Counted from the first letter of the stretch, positions 52,117 through 62,361 are shown. The stretch: DNA of 64,000 nt from M3007 sp040397785 (GCA_040397785.1 JBBAVI010000006.1:1-64000), one strand, 5' to 3'. Made by a program: numbers and translations. The notes: generated by a model not told the origin, from the sequence alone.

Positions 52117-54960
52117 ATGATGCTTGAAACAAACATTTTCCGTCCTGTTTTTCTATTTTCACTGCTGGTTTTCCTTCACAGCGCCCCTGTTTTTGCCCAG
52201 GTTTCCTGCGACCCTGTGTTCCCCACGGTACAAGACAACATCACCATCACCTACGATGCCACCAAAGGTAACGCGGCCCTCCTGGGCGTGAGCCCCGTGT
52301 ATGCGCACATGGGCGTGATCACCAATTTGAGTAATTCCCCGACCGACTGGAAATACGTGCCGACCACCTGGGGCATTGCCGATCCCGTTGGTGCCATGCA
52401 GGCCGATGGACCAAATAAATGGAAAAAAACCATCAATATCAATACATTTTTCAATATTTCTGCGGGCGAAACGGTCCTAAAACTATCTTTTGTTTTCCGA
52501 AACACCAATGGCAGTACGGTGGGCCGCGCTGAAGATGGTTCTGATATTTATTACGATGTATATCCCGTCAACGGACCGCTGCAAACCAAATTCATTACCC
52601 CAATTAATGCCTCGTTCCTCACAACTGTTGGAAGTGTAATTCCGGTACTTGGGGCTGCCTCCAAAACCAGCGCCATCAGCCTTTACGATAATGGCACGCT
52701 GCTGAATACCAACAATGGCCTACAAATTCAAAACACCCTCAATGCCAGCGCCGGATACCACCAAATTCAAATGGTGGCCGACGCTAATGGCGAAAAAGAT
52801 ACTTCCGAATTTATCTATGTCGTACCAGCATCCATTGTAACCGCTGCGTTGCCCGCAAACACCGAATTGGGCATCAACTACATCGACGGACAAACCGTTC
52901 GCCTTGCCTTGTACGCCCCCAACAAACAAATCGTGTACGCTATTGGCGATTTTAGCGACTGGCAAATTGATCCGGCGTTTCAAATGAACCGCACCCCCGA
53001 TGGCAATACCTGGTGGATTGAATTGAAAAACCTGCCCGTTAATCAACCCGTTCGTTTTCAATATCTTGTAAATGGCAACCTCCGCATTGCCGACCCGCTC
53101 AGCACCCTCGTACTCGATGCGGGCAATGATCCGTTTATCCCGTCCAGTACTTTTCCCAACCTGACGCCTTATCCAACCGGAAAAACAGGTGGTGCCGTCT
53201 CGGTGCTACAAACCGCACAAACGCCCTTCAACTGGAGCGCAACCAATTATGCACGTCCGAAAAAAACAGATTTGGTCGTATATGAATTATTGGCACGCGA
53301 TTTTGTAGCCAACCACGACTACCAAACCATTTTGGACTCCCTCGACTATTTCCAACGCCTAGGGGTCACTGCCCTCGAATTAATGCCGGTCAATGAATTC
53401 GATGGCAACATCAGCTGGGGCTACAACCCGGCCTACCACAAGGCAACCGACAAGTATTATGGCTCTCCGGAAGCACTGAAAATACTCATCGACGAATGCC
53501 ACAAACGCAACATCGCGGTCATTTTTGATGTCGTGTTTAACCAGGCCTCCGGTTCCAGCCCGCTGGCACAACTGTACTGGAATGCGACCCTCAATCGCCC
53601 TGCCGCCGATAATCCGTGGTTAAATCCAACCGCTACCCACGATTTTAATGTTTTCAACGACTTTAACCACGAAAGTCAGGCCACCAAGGCTTATGTAAAA
53701 AACTGCCTCGCCCACCTGATTCAGGAATTCAAAGTCGACGGTTTCCGTTTCGACCTTTCCAAAGGTTTTACCCAAAAAGTAACCTTGGGCAATGTGAGCG
53801 CTTGGGGACAATATGACGCTACCCGCATCGCCACCTTGAAGGATTATGCCAACTTCATCTGGGCAAAAGACCCAACGAATTACGTCATCCTCGAACATTT
53901 TGCCGACAATACCGAAGAAAAAGAACTCGCCGAATACGGTATGATGCTCTGGGGCAACCTGCATGGTTCCTATAAAGACCTGGGCTTGGGTACAACATCC
54001 GGACAAAATGCCAGCGTAAGTGGAATTTCTTATAAAAACCGCAGCTGGACCGTTCCTCACCTGATCGGATACATGGAAAGCCACGACGAAGAGCGCATCA
54101 TGGTCGATTTGAAAAATAGCGGCGCCGTAAATGGTGCGTATAATGTAAAAAACACGGCTACCGCAGTAAAACGGCTCGCCATGCTTAACAATATTTTTTA
54201 TACTATCCCCGGACCAAAAATGTTGTGGCAGTTTGGCGAATTGGGTTATGATTTTTCGATTAATCTTTGTGAAAACGGCTCTATCAGCACCAATTGCCGC
54301 ACCAGTCCCAAACCCATCCGCTGGGATTATTACAACGATCCGGCAAGACGCTTTTTGTACGGGCGCACGGCAGGACTGCTCCAACTCCGCAAAAATTACG
54401 ACGTTTTTGAAACGACGGATTTCCTGCTCAATGTAAGCACAGGCAAAATGCGCTCGGTGCGCCTCAACAGTCCGACCATGAATGTGGTAGCGGTTTCGAA
54501 CATTTCTACGGCGCAGGAAACCGCCAGCATCGTATTCCAGCACACGGGCACATGGTACGATTACTACACCGGAACCCCTTTTGAAGTAACTGGCGCAAAC
54601 GCCAACCTGACCCTGGAGCCGGGCGATTACCGCCTGTTTATCGATCAACTCATTCCGTTTCCGGGCGATATCGTATTCCTCGACAGCAAAGAAGCGGCAG
54701 GGAACGTGCAAAACATGCTCGTTTACCCAAATCCTGCCACCGATTTTGCGTCGGTCGACTTCTCCTTGAATGACCAGGCATCTGTGCAGTTGGAAGTAGT
54801 AGATTTGGCAGGAAAACGCATCTTCAACGTTACCACCGATTCGCTCCCTGCGGGCGATTACCACTACGAATTGCGTACTGAAAATTGGGCTGCTGGCGTT
54901 TATTTTGTGACCCTGCGCGACCCCGCTGGTGCGCGTATAACTAAAAAATTGATCAAATAA
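52117..54960 (+). CDS. Secreted GH13 alpha-amylase-like protein with T9SS type A sorting
   Basis: 947 residues with a signal peptide (LFSLLVFLHSAPVFAQ). An N-terminal carbohydrate-binding/Ig region precedes the GH13 barrel: the nucleophile Asp in DGFRFDLSKG (about 545), the acid Glu in YVILEHFADN (about 593) and the third Asp in GYMESHDEERI (about 656). It ends with a type A sorting domain (VYPNPATDFASVDFSLN ... GVYFVTLRDPAGARITKKLIK). It probably degrades alpha-glucan polysaccharide outside the cell. Confidence 0.9.
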   Translation: MMLETNIFRPVFLFSLLVFLHSAPVFAQVSCDPVFPTVQDNITITYDATKGNAALLGVSPVYAHMGVITNLSNSPTDWKYVPTTWGIADPVGAMQADGPNKWKKTININTFFNISAGETVLKLSFVFRNTNGSTVGRAEDGSDIYYDVYPVNGPLQTKFITPINASFLTTVGSVIPVLGAASKTSAISLYDNGTLLNTNNGLQIQNTLNASAGYHQIQMVADANGEKDTSEFIYVVPASIVTAALPANTELGINYIDGQTVRLALYAPNKQIVYAIGDFSDWQIDPAFQMNRTPDGNTWWIELKNLPVNQPVRFQYLVNGNLRIADPLSTLVLDAGNDPFIPSSTFPNLTPYPTGKTGGAVSVLQTAQTPFNWSATNYARPKKTDLVVYELLARDFVANHDYQTILDSLDYFQRLGVTALELMPVNEFDGNISWGYNPAYHKATDKYYGSPEALKILIDECHKRNIAVIFDVVFNQASGSSPLAQLYWNATLNRPAADNPWLNPTATHDFNVFNDFNHESQATKAYVKNCLAHLIQEFKVDGFRFDLSKGFTQKVTLGNVSAWGQYDATRIATLKDYANFIWAKDPTNYVILEHFADNTEEKELAEYGMMLWGNLHGSYKDLGLGTTSGQNASVSGISYKNRSWTVPHLIGYMESHDEERIMVDLKNSGAVNGAYNVKNTATAVKRLAMLNNIFYTIPGPKMLWQFGELGYDFSINLCENGSISTNCRTSPKPIRWDYYNDPARRFLYGRTAGLLQLRKNYDVFETTDFLLNVSTGKMRSVRLNSPTMNVVAVSNISTAQETASIVFQHTGTWYDYYTGTPFEVTGANANLTLEPGDYRLFIDQLIPFPGDIVFLDSKEAAGNVQNMLVYPNPATDFASVDFSLNDQASVQLEVVDLAGKRIFNVTTDSLPAGDYHYELRTENWAAGVYFVTLRDPAGARITKKLIK

Positions 54961-55051
54961 CCTCCCCAACAAACCGGTGGCGCCTGCTCGACAGGCCCGC
55001 CGGCCTTCCGTCTTGCCTCCCCATTGCGGGATTGCGGACGTCCTTATATAA

Positions 55052-55087
55052 AGGGGCGGACCATATAAAGTCTGCCCCTATTTTTTT
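55052..55087 (+). terminator. Terminator after the GH13 gene
   Basis: The stem AGGGGCGGAC / GTCTGCCCCT (one G-T pair) with an eight-base loop is followed directly by an eight-base T run. It lies 92 nt after the GH13 stop codon and just before the glycosyltransferase gene. Confidence 0.7.
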
Positions 55088-55103
55088 ATAAAATCACCCG
55101 TTC

Positions 55104-56156
55104 ATGCGGATTTTATGGCTTTCGCCGGGGTTTGCTGCCCACGAACAGGACTACAATTGCATTCCGCCTTTACAGTTATTGGCAAAAGCGCTGCAACGCG
55201 AGGGCGTGGAAATTTGTATCCTAACGTTGGGCTATCCATTTGATGGTGCATCTTATACCTGGCATGGCATTTCGGTGCAATCCTGTTATGGAAAAAACAA
55301 AAGCCGTTTTCGCTGGATCAATTGGTGGCGCATGCAGCATTTTGCCCAAAAAATGCATGCAAAATCCCCTTTCGATGCCATCCACAGTTTTTGGCTTGGC
55401 CCATGTTGGCTGGTGGGGCAACATTTAGCGCGGCGCTGGGGCATTCCGCACTGGACCACCCTGATGGGTCAAGATGTATTACCTGAAAACCGTTATCGTT
55501 TTTTGTTAAAACCGCAGCATTGCCCCAAACTGATCGCACTGACGCTTTTTCAAAATCAGGTTTTTGAAAAAAACAATCACTTGAAAGCCGGGCAGGTGAT
55601 CCCATTTGGCATTGATCCACTAGAAATACCCGGCGCTTTATCGGAGCACCGTCCCATTGATATATTGGGTTGCGGATCCTTTATTCCTTTAAAAAACTGG
55701 CGCCTTTGGTTGCAAACGGTGGCACTGTGTAAAAAAAGCAACCCAAATTTAAAGGCAATACTCATTGGCGATGGCACACAACGCGCTGAAATAGAACGGC
55801 TTGCAAAACAATTTGAATTAGAGAATACTGTCACTTTTACCGGTCATATTCCGCGTAGCGAAGTGCTTCAGTACATGCAGCAATCCAAGGTTTTTCTGCA
55901 CACTGCTCATTTTGAATCATTGGGTTATGTATTAGAAGAAGCGCGCATGCAAGGCTGCCAGCTGGTAAGCACCCCTGTTGGGATTGCGCCCGAAATTGCG
56001 GCGTGCGCCTCAACAGAAAATGAATTAAGCGCTTTAGTTTTAAAATTATTGGCAAGACCATTGAAGGAAGTTGAAACAAATTCCTGGACAATTCAGGATA
56101 CGGCAAAAGGCTATCGCAAGTTATATGCTGCATATTTAAATCAAACATTCTTATGA
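55104..56156 (+). CDS. Glycosyltransferase family 4 (GT-B)
   Basis: 350 residues. The N-terminal domain begins MRILWLSPGFAAHEQDYNCI, and the C-terminal Rossmann domain has LIGDGTQRAEIERLAKQFEL and the catalytic-type E-x7-E in HFESLGYVLEEARMQGCQLV, as in GT4/GT1 enzymes. It would transfer a sugar from an NDP donor for a surface glycan. No other glycan gene lies beside it. Confidence 0.8.
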   Translation: MRILWLSPGFAAHEQDYNCIPPLQLLAKALQREGVEICILTLGYPFDGASYTWHGISVQSCYGKNKSRFRWINWWRMQHFAQKMHAKSPFDAIHSFWLGPCWLVGQHLARRWGIPHWTTLMGQDVLPENRYRFLLKPQHCPKLIALTLFQNQVFEKNNHLKAGQVIPFGIDPLEIPGALSEHRPIDILGCGSFIPLKNWRLWLQTVALCKKSNPNLKAILIGDGTQRAEIERLAKQFELENTVTFTGHIPRSEVLQYMQQSKVFLHTAHFESLGYVLEEARMQGCQLVSTPVGIAPEIAACASTENELSALVLKLLARPLKEVETNSWTIQDTAKGYRKLYAAYLNQTFL

Positions 56157-56290
56157 TTAAAACTGTAATATATACAAAAGCAAAACAAAAACTCATTCTA
56201 TTTAGCAGGGAAATTGTTTTCAAAACTTAGTTCGATAAATTTAAAAAAGGACGACAACGGGGAATATATTTTGGAATAAATGATCGCGTA

Positions 56291-56318
56291 GTAGGGACAA
56301 GTCGCGACTTGTCCCTAC
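56291..56318. repeat. Perfect 28-bp GTAGGG palindrome
   Basis: A perfect inverted repeat with the core AAGTCGCGACTT and ends GTAGGG and CCCTAC, lying in the gap between the glycosyltransferase gene and the 121-residue gene. No stop codon is involved here. A degenerate AATCGGAAATC direct repeat follows at 56350-56390. Confidence 0.6.
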
Positions 56319-56401
56319 GAGCAACAATTCAACCAAAAATCCAATATCCAATCGGAAATCGGAAATCATGTAATCGGATATCGGAAATCCCCCTCCTGCC
56401 C

Positions 56402-56767
56402 CTACTTCTCCAAAGGAAAAGCCTTCCCCGCATCTTCCGCTTTCACCGTCAAAAAAGGCACATCATTCCGAATACTCCCGCCGCCCATCACTACATCAAC
56501 TTGCTTTCCATCTGCCCGGTATATTTTAGTACCCACTGGGCAATTAAACCGATGATAGGCGCCCGGTAATAAAAATACCGAATTCGTCCAATTACCCACC
56601 GTTCCTGGCTCATAGCCGATAAAGGTATATTTATGCGGTAAAATGCTGTTGTTACGCACCCGAAAGGATATTGATTGAGGTGCATTCACCTGCATTTCCG
56701 CAACATTGGGTTGGGAGGCAATGCAATCGGTTAACATAAAGAGCAAAGCAAAAAAGAAAAGTTTCAT
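56402..56767 (-). CDS. Small secreted protein of unknown function
   Basis: 121 residues with a signal peptide (LFFFALLFMLTDCIAS; the Cys could be a lipid anchor). The body carries TFIGYEPGTVGNWTNSVFLLPGAYHRF, and a C-terminal DVVMGGGSIRNDVPFLTVK. No family was recognised. Confidence 0.55.
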   Translation of the reverse strand: MKLFFFALLFMLTDCIASQPNVAEMQVNAPQSISFRVRNNSILPHKYTFIGYEPGTVGNWTNSVFLLPGAYHRFNCPVGTKIYRADGKQVDVVMGGGSIRNDVPFLTVKAEDAGKAFPLEK

Positions 56768-56818
56768 GTGTATGAATGTTTAAGATTTGAAATGATTGAA
56801 TTCGTATTGCCCGCGATG

Positions 56819-56847
56819 TATCAGGGAAAGTCTCGACTTTCCCCTAC
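56819..56847. repeat. Palindrome supplying the TonB receptor stop codon
   Basis: An inverted repeat around AGGGAAAGTCTCGACTTTCCC, ending CCCTAC. Its CTA at 56844-56846 is the TAG stop of the TonB-type receptor on the minus strand. Confidence 0.6.
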
Positions 56848-59258
56848 TCTTTCCGGGCCTTGATCCGCCCTTCCGAATCATCCGCCCCGCCGCCATTGCG
56901 ATTCCGGGTTTTTAATTGCTGGTTGCCAAACTTCCAACTGAAACTTACGGCCACGTTCTGGCTTTCCCAGGTATTGCGTATGGAGCCGCGTACCGAGCCA
57001 AAATCAACCGATTGCGCCCAACGCTGGGTGCGAAACAAGTCATTCACACTGATTTTAAGGGTGGCCTTGTCTTTCCACAGCGATTTTTTCGCACCGATCG
57101 AAGCACTTGCAATGCCTTTGTTCTCAAAAACACCATCGCGGGTCGGAAATTGGGCCCAAAAAGAAGCCTCCAGGCCGTAGCCTTGTTTTAGGGTAAATTG
57201 CTGCGACACATAACATCCGCCCCCGAAAGCGCCCGCGTTCAATTGCGCATCGGCCAACTGCGAACGAAACTGATTATGCCAAACGCCCAGCCATACATAG
57301 CCCTCCCACCAGGATTTAATGGGCAAGGGCAGGTTTACATTCAAACTAACATTATCCTGCTGGTTCAAATTTTGCGGTTGTGTGTACGCCTGTATGCCCT
57401 CCTGCCGTGCAACGGTATTGACCAGGTTGGTGGTGCGGCTATACCCGAACGAAATACTGGCAGCATACCGGTAAGTGTAAGATATTTCAGCAGCGTGGGT
57501 ATAGGCAGGACGCAAATAAGGGTTGCCGCGCTCGCTCGTATAGGGATCAATTTGCCATACAAACGGATTCATATCCTGGTAAGCGGGACGACTCAATCGG
57601 CGGTTGTATGAAAAGCCCAATTGATGATTCGGCTTCAAAGTGTATTGCAGGTAAGCCGTGGGGAAAAGCCCCAGGTAAGTCGTATCCGGCTTGTTCAATT
57701 CAGCCCCGTACAAATCCGTCGATTTGCCCTTTACCTGGGTCTGTTCGGCCCGCAGCCCCAATTGCCAGTTGAATTTTTGTCCTTGTTTGCCCACATTGGT
57801 ATAAGCAGCGGCTATATTTTCCTGGTAATTAAATCGGTTGCTTCGGCCCGCATCGGCTTGCGACTGCCCATTGGCGGTGCGTGTACTTTGAATGGAATTG
57901 TCCGAATTTGTCCAGTTCAACTTCGCACCGGCTTCGATTTTCAAGCCGTTTTTACGCGTTTTGACATAATCCGTTTTTACTGACCAGATCGTAATATTAG
58001 AACCTAGGTCGCTAAACAATGCATCGCGGGAAAGCAATATACTTTCTGAATTAAAGTGCTGATTTTCAAGCGTATTTGATCCTTTACTGTGAAATGTAAT
58101 CCGATCTGCATCCACGGAAAATTCATTACCCAACGTATCTGTATAGCGGTAATTCAAATTGTAATTTACGCGATCATTGTTGTTGGGCGCAAGAATAGAA
58201 CTACGCAAAGTACTGTCTATCAAAGCACTGCCTTCATTGGAAATTTGAGTCACATTATCTTTACGGGATGTATTGTTGTAAAAATTACCCAGCACCAAAA
58301 CACCCAGTGTATGGCGTTCGTTGGCGAAGAAATCGGCCCCCGCCTTAAAAGATTTGGTGCCAAATTGTTCGATCAAAGGGTTTGTTTGATCAAATAATTT
58401 ACCTTCTGCATACCGCGTAATTTGCTGTCCAATCGATTGCGCGCCATCTACCACATTGGCATTGCCGAAAAAGTTGACCTTTCCAGGACGGTAATTCAAA
58501 TTGAGCCCAGTACGCAAGCGCGCATGAATGCTTTGCGTAATACCCGCCGTTGCAACGCCGTTTACGCCCAAAGATTGGTTCTTTTTTAAGCGGATATTGA
58601 TGATACCCGAAACCCCTTCTGCATCGTACTTAGAGGAGGGCCGCGTAATTAATTCTATTTTGGAAATGCTCTCACCCGGCAAACTTTGCAAAAAAGCCAC
58701 CAATTGATCGCCTTCCAACTGGGTAGGCTTTCCGTCGATCAATACCCGCACACCCGCCTTTCCTTCCAGCATAACAGATCCTTGCGGTGTTACAACCACA
58801 CCCGGCGAACGCTGCAACAATTCTAGTGCGTTATTGCCCGCCGCCAACGTGGAACCCTCCACATTGACCACCACTTTATCCAATTGGCGTTCAATGGTGG
58901 GTAACTTGGCGCTGATCGTAGCCTCTTTTAGTAAATTATTGACAGAAAATGTCATGGGCGGCACCTGGGTGGTTATACCCGACTGTACCTCAATTGCCGC
59001 TGAATAAAGATCGGCATACCCTAATAATTCCGCTTTGATCAGGTACCGACCGGCGTCTAAATTAGAAAATTGAAAACGGCCATCCGCTTCAGTCGCTTTA
59101 CCTGTTACATAACTGCTATCGGCAGCGTGTAGGAGTTTCACTGTAGCAAATTCGGCCGCTTCGCCCGTGTTAAGGCGCAACGCACCTGTGATACTTTGGG
59201 CAAAAATGGAAATTTGTAAAAACAAAAAGACAAAAAGGAGGGTGCATTGCTTATTCAT
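56844..59258 (-). CDS. TonB-dependent receptor-like outer-membrane protein
   Basis: 804 residues from the ATG at 59258 (signal peptide LLFVFLFLQISIFAQ). CarboxypepD_reg-like N-domain (ITGALRLNTGEAAEFATVKL, ADGRFQFSNLDAGRYLIKAEL), plug-like domain (VVNVEGSTLAAGNNALELLQRSPGV, GKAGVRVLIDGKPTQLEGDQ, LITRPSSKYDAEGVSGIINI), then a 22-strand-type barrel ending VAVSFSWKFGN. It belongs to the outer-membrane beta-barrel family of Bacteroidota without an obvious TonB box; the ligand is unknown. Confidence 0.85.
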   Translation of the reverse strand: MNKQCTLLFVFLFLQISIFAQSITGALRLNTGEAAEFATVKLLHAADSSYVTGKATEADGRFQFSNLDAGRYLIKAELLGYADLYSAAIEVQSGITTQVPPMTFSVNNLLKEATISAKLPTIERQLDKVVVNVEGSTLAAGNNALELLQRSPGVVVTPQGSVMLEGKAGVRVLIDGKPTQLEGDQLVAFLQSLPGESISKIELITRPSSKYDAEGVSGIINIRLKKNQSLGVNGVATAGITQSIHARLRTGLNLNYRPGKVNFFGNANVVDGAQSIGQQITRYAEGKLFDQTNPLIEQFGTKSFKAGADFFANERHTLGVLVLGNFYNNTSRKDNVTQISNEGSALIDSTLRSSILAPNNNDRVNYNLNYRYTDTLGNEFSVDADRITFHSKGSNTLENQHFNSESILLSRDALFSDLGSNITIWSVKTDYVKTRKNGLKIEAGAKLNWTNSDNSIQSTRTANGQSQADAGRSNRFNYQENIAAAYTNVGKQGQKFNWQLGLRAEQTQVKGKSTDLYGAELNKPDTTYLGLFPTAYLQYTLKPNHQLGFSYNRRLSRPAYQDMNPFVWQIDPYTSERGNPYLRPAYTHAAEISYTYRYAASISFGYSRTTNLVNTVARQEGIQAYTQPQNLNQQDNVSLNVNLPLPIKSWWEGYVWLGVWHNQFRSQLADAQLNAGAFGGGCYVSQQFTLKQGYGLEASFWAQFPTRDGVFENKGIASASIGAKKSLWKDKATLKISVNDLFRTQRWAQSVDFGSVRGSIRNTWESQNVAVSFSWKFGNQQLKTRNRNGGGADDSEGRIKARKE

Positions 59259-59360
59259 GGTCAACAGTTTTATTTGCGAATTGATACCGCAAAAGTGGGG
59301 TGACCAAGGCCCTCTAATCGCCGCAAAGCATGATTTGAGACCTGTGCTTATAGGCTCGGA

Positions 59361-60530
59361 TTATGATTTGAGACCCGCATACTGACTCGGCGCGTTACCG
59401 GTCAGTTTCTTAAAAGCACGGTTAAACGTCGCTTTTGAGTTAAATCCCGACTCAAATGCAACGCCTAGCAGCGAAAGATGCTGAAATTCGGGCAAATTCA
59501 GTTTGCGCTTCACTTCTTCCACCCGATACGTATTTACAAAATCATTAAAATTCTGTTGAAAACCATTATTCACCAAAAACGACAATTGCGAAGCATTCAA
59601 TCCAATTCTTTCTGCCAAAACAGACAAGGTCAACTCCGGATCAAGCCAGGGTTGTTCCGTTTCCATAAATTGGGCCAGTTGCGGACGATACTTTTCCACC
59701 GCTTCTGGCAACATCGTGAGTTTGCCCGTTGCATTGCTGGCGGCCGGTTCCTGTGCTTGAACACTGCGTTGTTCCAATACCGCCAATTGCACACTCGATT
59801 TTTGGGCAAAACTCCAACCCGTTACCGAAATATAGTACAACAGCAGCGCCCGTGTCAAATTGAGCCAATACCAGCCCGTGTACCAAAACTGGAACGCATG
59901 CCCCGCCACTGAAAACAACAAATCGAAGCCCAAATACGCCGAAAATGCCACCAAAAACAAGCGCAACCAATCGAGCGTAATGTTTCCCGTGTTGGCATAT
60001 TCCTGCTCAATCAAACTCCGGTAGGATTGAAAACGCCGAAATGCATACGTCAGATAAGCAATGGACGTAAGATAAAAACCAACTTGTTGCACCCACTGAA
60101 TAACCTTACCCCAAAACGCTTCATCCAAAAATTGAAACTTGACCGCATCTGGCATCGACCAAATAGAAAAATGCACTACAAGATAAATCAAAGGCAAGGC
60201 AAAATGCGCCCAATCCCGTCGTTTCCAACTAAAATCACGGTCCGTAAGTGCCTTCACATAAAGCAATATCAATGGACCATATAAAAACGGATTGTCGAAT
60301 GGAAAAAAAGTAAGGTCAAAACCATGCTCTCGCGCATAGTCGTACACACCCATGAAGCCAATAAAATGTTCAATCAGAGAACAAGCCAGTTGAAACAACA
60401 AGGCTGCCAAGAGTAAATCCGCTGTTTGTTTGCGACGAAGGCCCCGTACCAGCAACAAAACCGCCACCACCACGCCCTGCAGCATGGCAATCAGCAACAA
60501 TATGGATCGTAGGTTGATGTTTAAATCCAA
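59361..60530 (-). CDS. AraC-family regulator with membrane N-domain
   Basis: 389 residues, initiating at TTG (60530) because the first ATG lies inside the first helix. About seven hydrophobic segments precede a C-terminal AraC HTH (LSVLAERIGLNASQLSFLVNN, then FNDFVNTYRVEEVKRKL and GFNSKATFNRAFKKLTGNAPSQYAG). This 7TM-AraC type senses at the membrane. Its neighbour on the same strand is the TonB-type receptor. Confidence 0.85.
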   Translation of the reverse strand: MDLNINLRSILLLIAMLQGVVVAVLLLVRGLRRKQTADLLLAALLFQLACSLIEHFIGFMGVYDYAREHGFDLTFFPFDNPFLYGPLILLYVKALTDRDFSWKRRDWAHFALPLIYLVVHFSIWSMPDAVKFQFLDEAFWGKVIQWVQQVGFYLTSIAYLTYAFRRFQSYRSLIEQEYANTGNITLDWLRLFLVAFSAYLGFDLLFSVAGHAFQFWYTGWYWLNLTRALLLYYISVTGWSFAQKSSVQLAVLEQRSVQAQEPAASNATGKLTMLPEAVEKYRPQLAQFMETEQPWLDPELTLSVLAERIGLNASQLSFLVNNGFQQNFNDFVNTYRVEEVKRKLNLPEFQHLSLLGVAFESGFNSKATFNRAFKKLTGNAPSQYAGLKS

Positions 60531-60543
60531 CGTTTTAAAAATT

Positions 60544-61698
60544 TTAAAATTTATGATGGCGCCACGCCTGCACCAACATCAATACCGCATCATAGTTCAA
60601 CATCCCCGCCTTTATTCCTTGCGCCTTCAAATACGAATCATACACCTGGTACCGCAAGCGCGGCGCCAGCTCTTTGTATTGACTGTTTTGTTTGCGAATG
60701 GCTGCTTTATCGGCCAAAATACCCGCCGGAATGCTCGGTTTGAATGTTTTTTCATAGCCTTGAGGATCACTTTGCCAACATGCGTGCGACAAAGTACTCC
60801 AATAATCCAGTCGGGCACAATAAGCGATGTACGCATTTGGATCTTCGGCACAGGCAATATAGGCGATAAAATTGCACACCCCCTCATCACAAAATCCATA
60901 ACCGTGGCTCATTTCATGGGCCATCGCGGGCAATTTCCGCAAAGGATGCAGGCCCCCTTCAATATTGCCCTCGCCCGCAAATGGCCAGTAAATACCCGAA
61001 GCTCCAAATTTGAACAGCGTTCCTGCCGGGTAAATAAACCGCCCGCGCACCCGCCCGCCCACAGGAAACCCCTGTTCACTGAGCCATGCTTCCACCCTGA
61101 CCCGAATCGTATCTTCCACTTGTACTGGCCAAAAAACCTGGTCGTTCAGCGCATTCGTATCGTTTCCGACCAAAATGGTACGCAAACTATCTAAAACCCG
61201 CGTTTCCGTGCGTAATTCCTGCCATAAAACCCGCGTTTCAACCGGTTGAACATCCAACCCAAGTTGTGTTTCAAAAGGAAGGCGGGCATAATTAAAACCC
61301 CAAAGCCAAAAGAAAAGACCGACCAATAAGCCCGCAAAACCCGCCAAATGCACCGAGTAATACCCAACTTTTGTCCAAAAAGTCGCCATTTTGGGCCGCC
61401 ACCAGTACAAACACACGCCAAAAACAACTACGCCCAACCAAAACAGATAAAATACCGGAAAGGGCAAGCGCCCCGTACTCCCATCCACAACGTAGCGAAC
61501 ACTTTGAAACAGGCCGCGGCTATACCAACGCTCTACCCACGCTGGCGATTGATGCGCTAAAATGTTGAGTAGCAAGGTTCCCAGACCAAAAAAAATACCC
61601 CGCACCGCACGAAACCTACCGGAGCCGCGTTTAGGCATAATCAGACTTTTGGGAAAACGCCGAAAAAAGGCTATTGTGATCTGCTTGTAATATGCCAT
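60544..61698 (-). CDS. DUF3810 membrane protein with metalloprotease-like motif
   Basis: 384 residues (a start at 61638 is also possible). Three N-terminal membrane helices precede a soluble domain containing AMAHEMSHGYGFCDEGVCNFIAY, an HExxH zinc-like motif with a downstream Glu-bearing helix. This is the DUF3810 family, whose substrate is not known. It precedes the AraC gene by 13 nt. Confidence 0.8.
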   Translation of the reverse strand: MAYYKQITIAFFRRFPKSLIMPKRGSGRFRAVRGIFFGLGTLLLNILAHQSPAWVERWYSRGLFQSVRYVVDGSTGRLPFPVFYLFWLGVVVFGVCLYWWRPKMATFWTKVGYYSVHLAGFAGLLVGLFFWLWGFNYARLPFETQLGLDVQPVETRVLWQELRTETRVLDSLRTILVGNDTNALNDQVFWPVQVEDTIRVRVEAWLSEQGFPVGGRVRGRFIYPAGTLFKFGASGIYWPFAGEGNIEGGLHPLRKLPAMAHEMSHGYGFCDEGVCNFIAYIACAEDPNAYIAYCARLDYWSTLSHACWQSDPQGYEKTFKPSIPAGILADKAAIRKQNSQYKELAPRLRYQVYDSYLKAQGIKAGMLNYDAVLMLVQAWRHHKF

Positions 61699-61782
61699 TT
61701 AAAAAGTTAATCTGCCCATTTCACTTACCTTTATGGTCGGCATGGGCAACTTAAAAAAGCCGTAAAACTACGCTGAAAGGAT

Positions 61783-62358
61783 ATGAATCCAGCATTAAAA
61801 TCGATCCTACTATACATTCACCCTTTGCCCGAACCCATTTTAGAAGAAATAGATCTGTATTTCCAGGAGCAAATATTTCCTAAAAATCATATGCTCCTGA
61901 AAGAAGGTCGCCCTTGCCAACACCTGTGGTTTATGGAAAAAGGGGCTGCCCGTTATTTTCACACCACCGAGGAAGGCAAAGAAGCAAATGTGTGGTTTTC
62001 CTTTGATCAGGATATTCTGGCATCGGCGCCCAGTTTCGTGAACCAAAGCCCAACCCGTGAAAGTATCCAATTAATGGAAGATAGTACTTTATTCGCGATT
62101 AGTTTTCACGATTTCCATCGTTTGCTCCAAAAACACCACGCATTTGCCCTTTGGTACATCAAACTGATTGAAAAGTTTTACATCACCCAAATTGAAGACC
62201 GCATTGGCGACTTGCAGTTTCTTTCGGCAAAACAACGGTACGAAAAACTGTTGCGCATGTTTCCAGACATCAGCAACCGGGTCAGTCTCGGGCATATTGC
62301 CTCTTATTTAAACATTACCCAGGAAACCTTAAGTCGGATCAGGGCAGGCAAAATGTAG
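61783..62358 (+). CDS. Crp/Fnr-family transcriptional regulator
   Basis: A 191-residue cNMP-binding-like regulator. The N-terminal beta-roll carries NHMLLKEGRPCQHLWFMEKGAARYF, and the C-terminal HTH is HIASYLNITQETLSRIRAGKM. No Fe-S cysteine cluster lies at the N-terminus. Two TTGAT-N4-ATCAA type boxes sit just after it and before the hydroxylase gene, so it may control that gene and itself. Confidence 0.85.
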   Translation: MNPALKSILLYIHPLPEPILEEIDLYFQEQIFPKNHMLLKEGRPCQHLWFMEKGAARYFHTTEEGKEANVWFSFDQDILASAPSFVNQSPTRESIQLMEDSTLFAISFHDFHRLLQKHHAFALWYIKLIEKFYITQIEDRIGDLQFLSAKQRYEKLLRMFPDISNRVSLGHIASYLNITQETLSRIRAGKM

Positions 62359-62361
62359 TTT

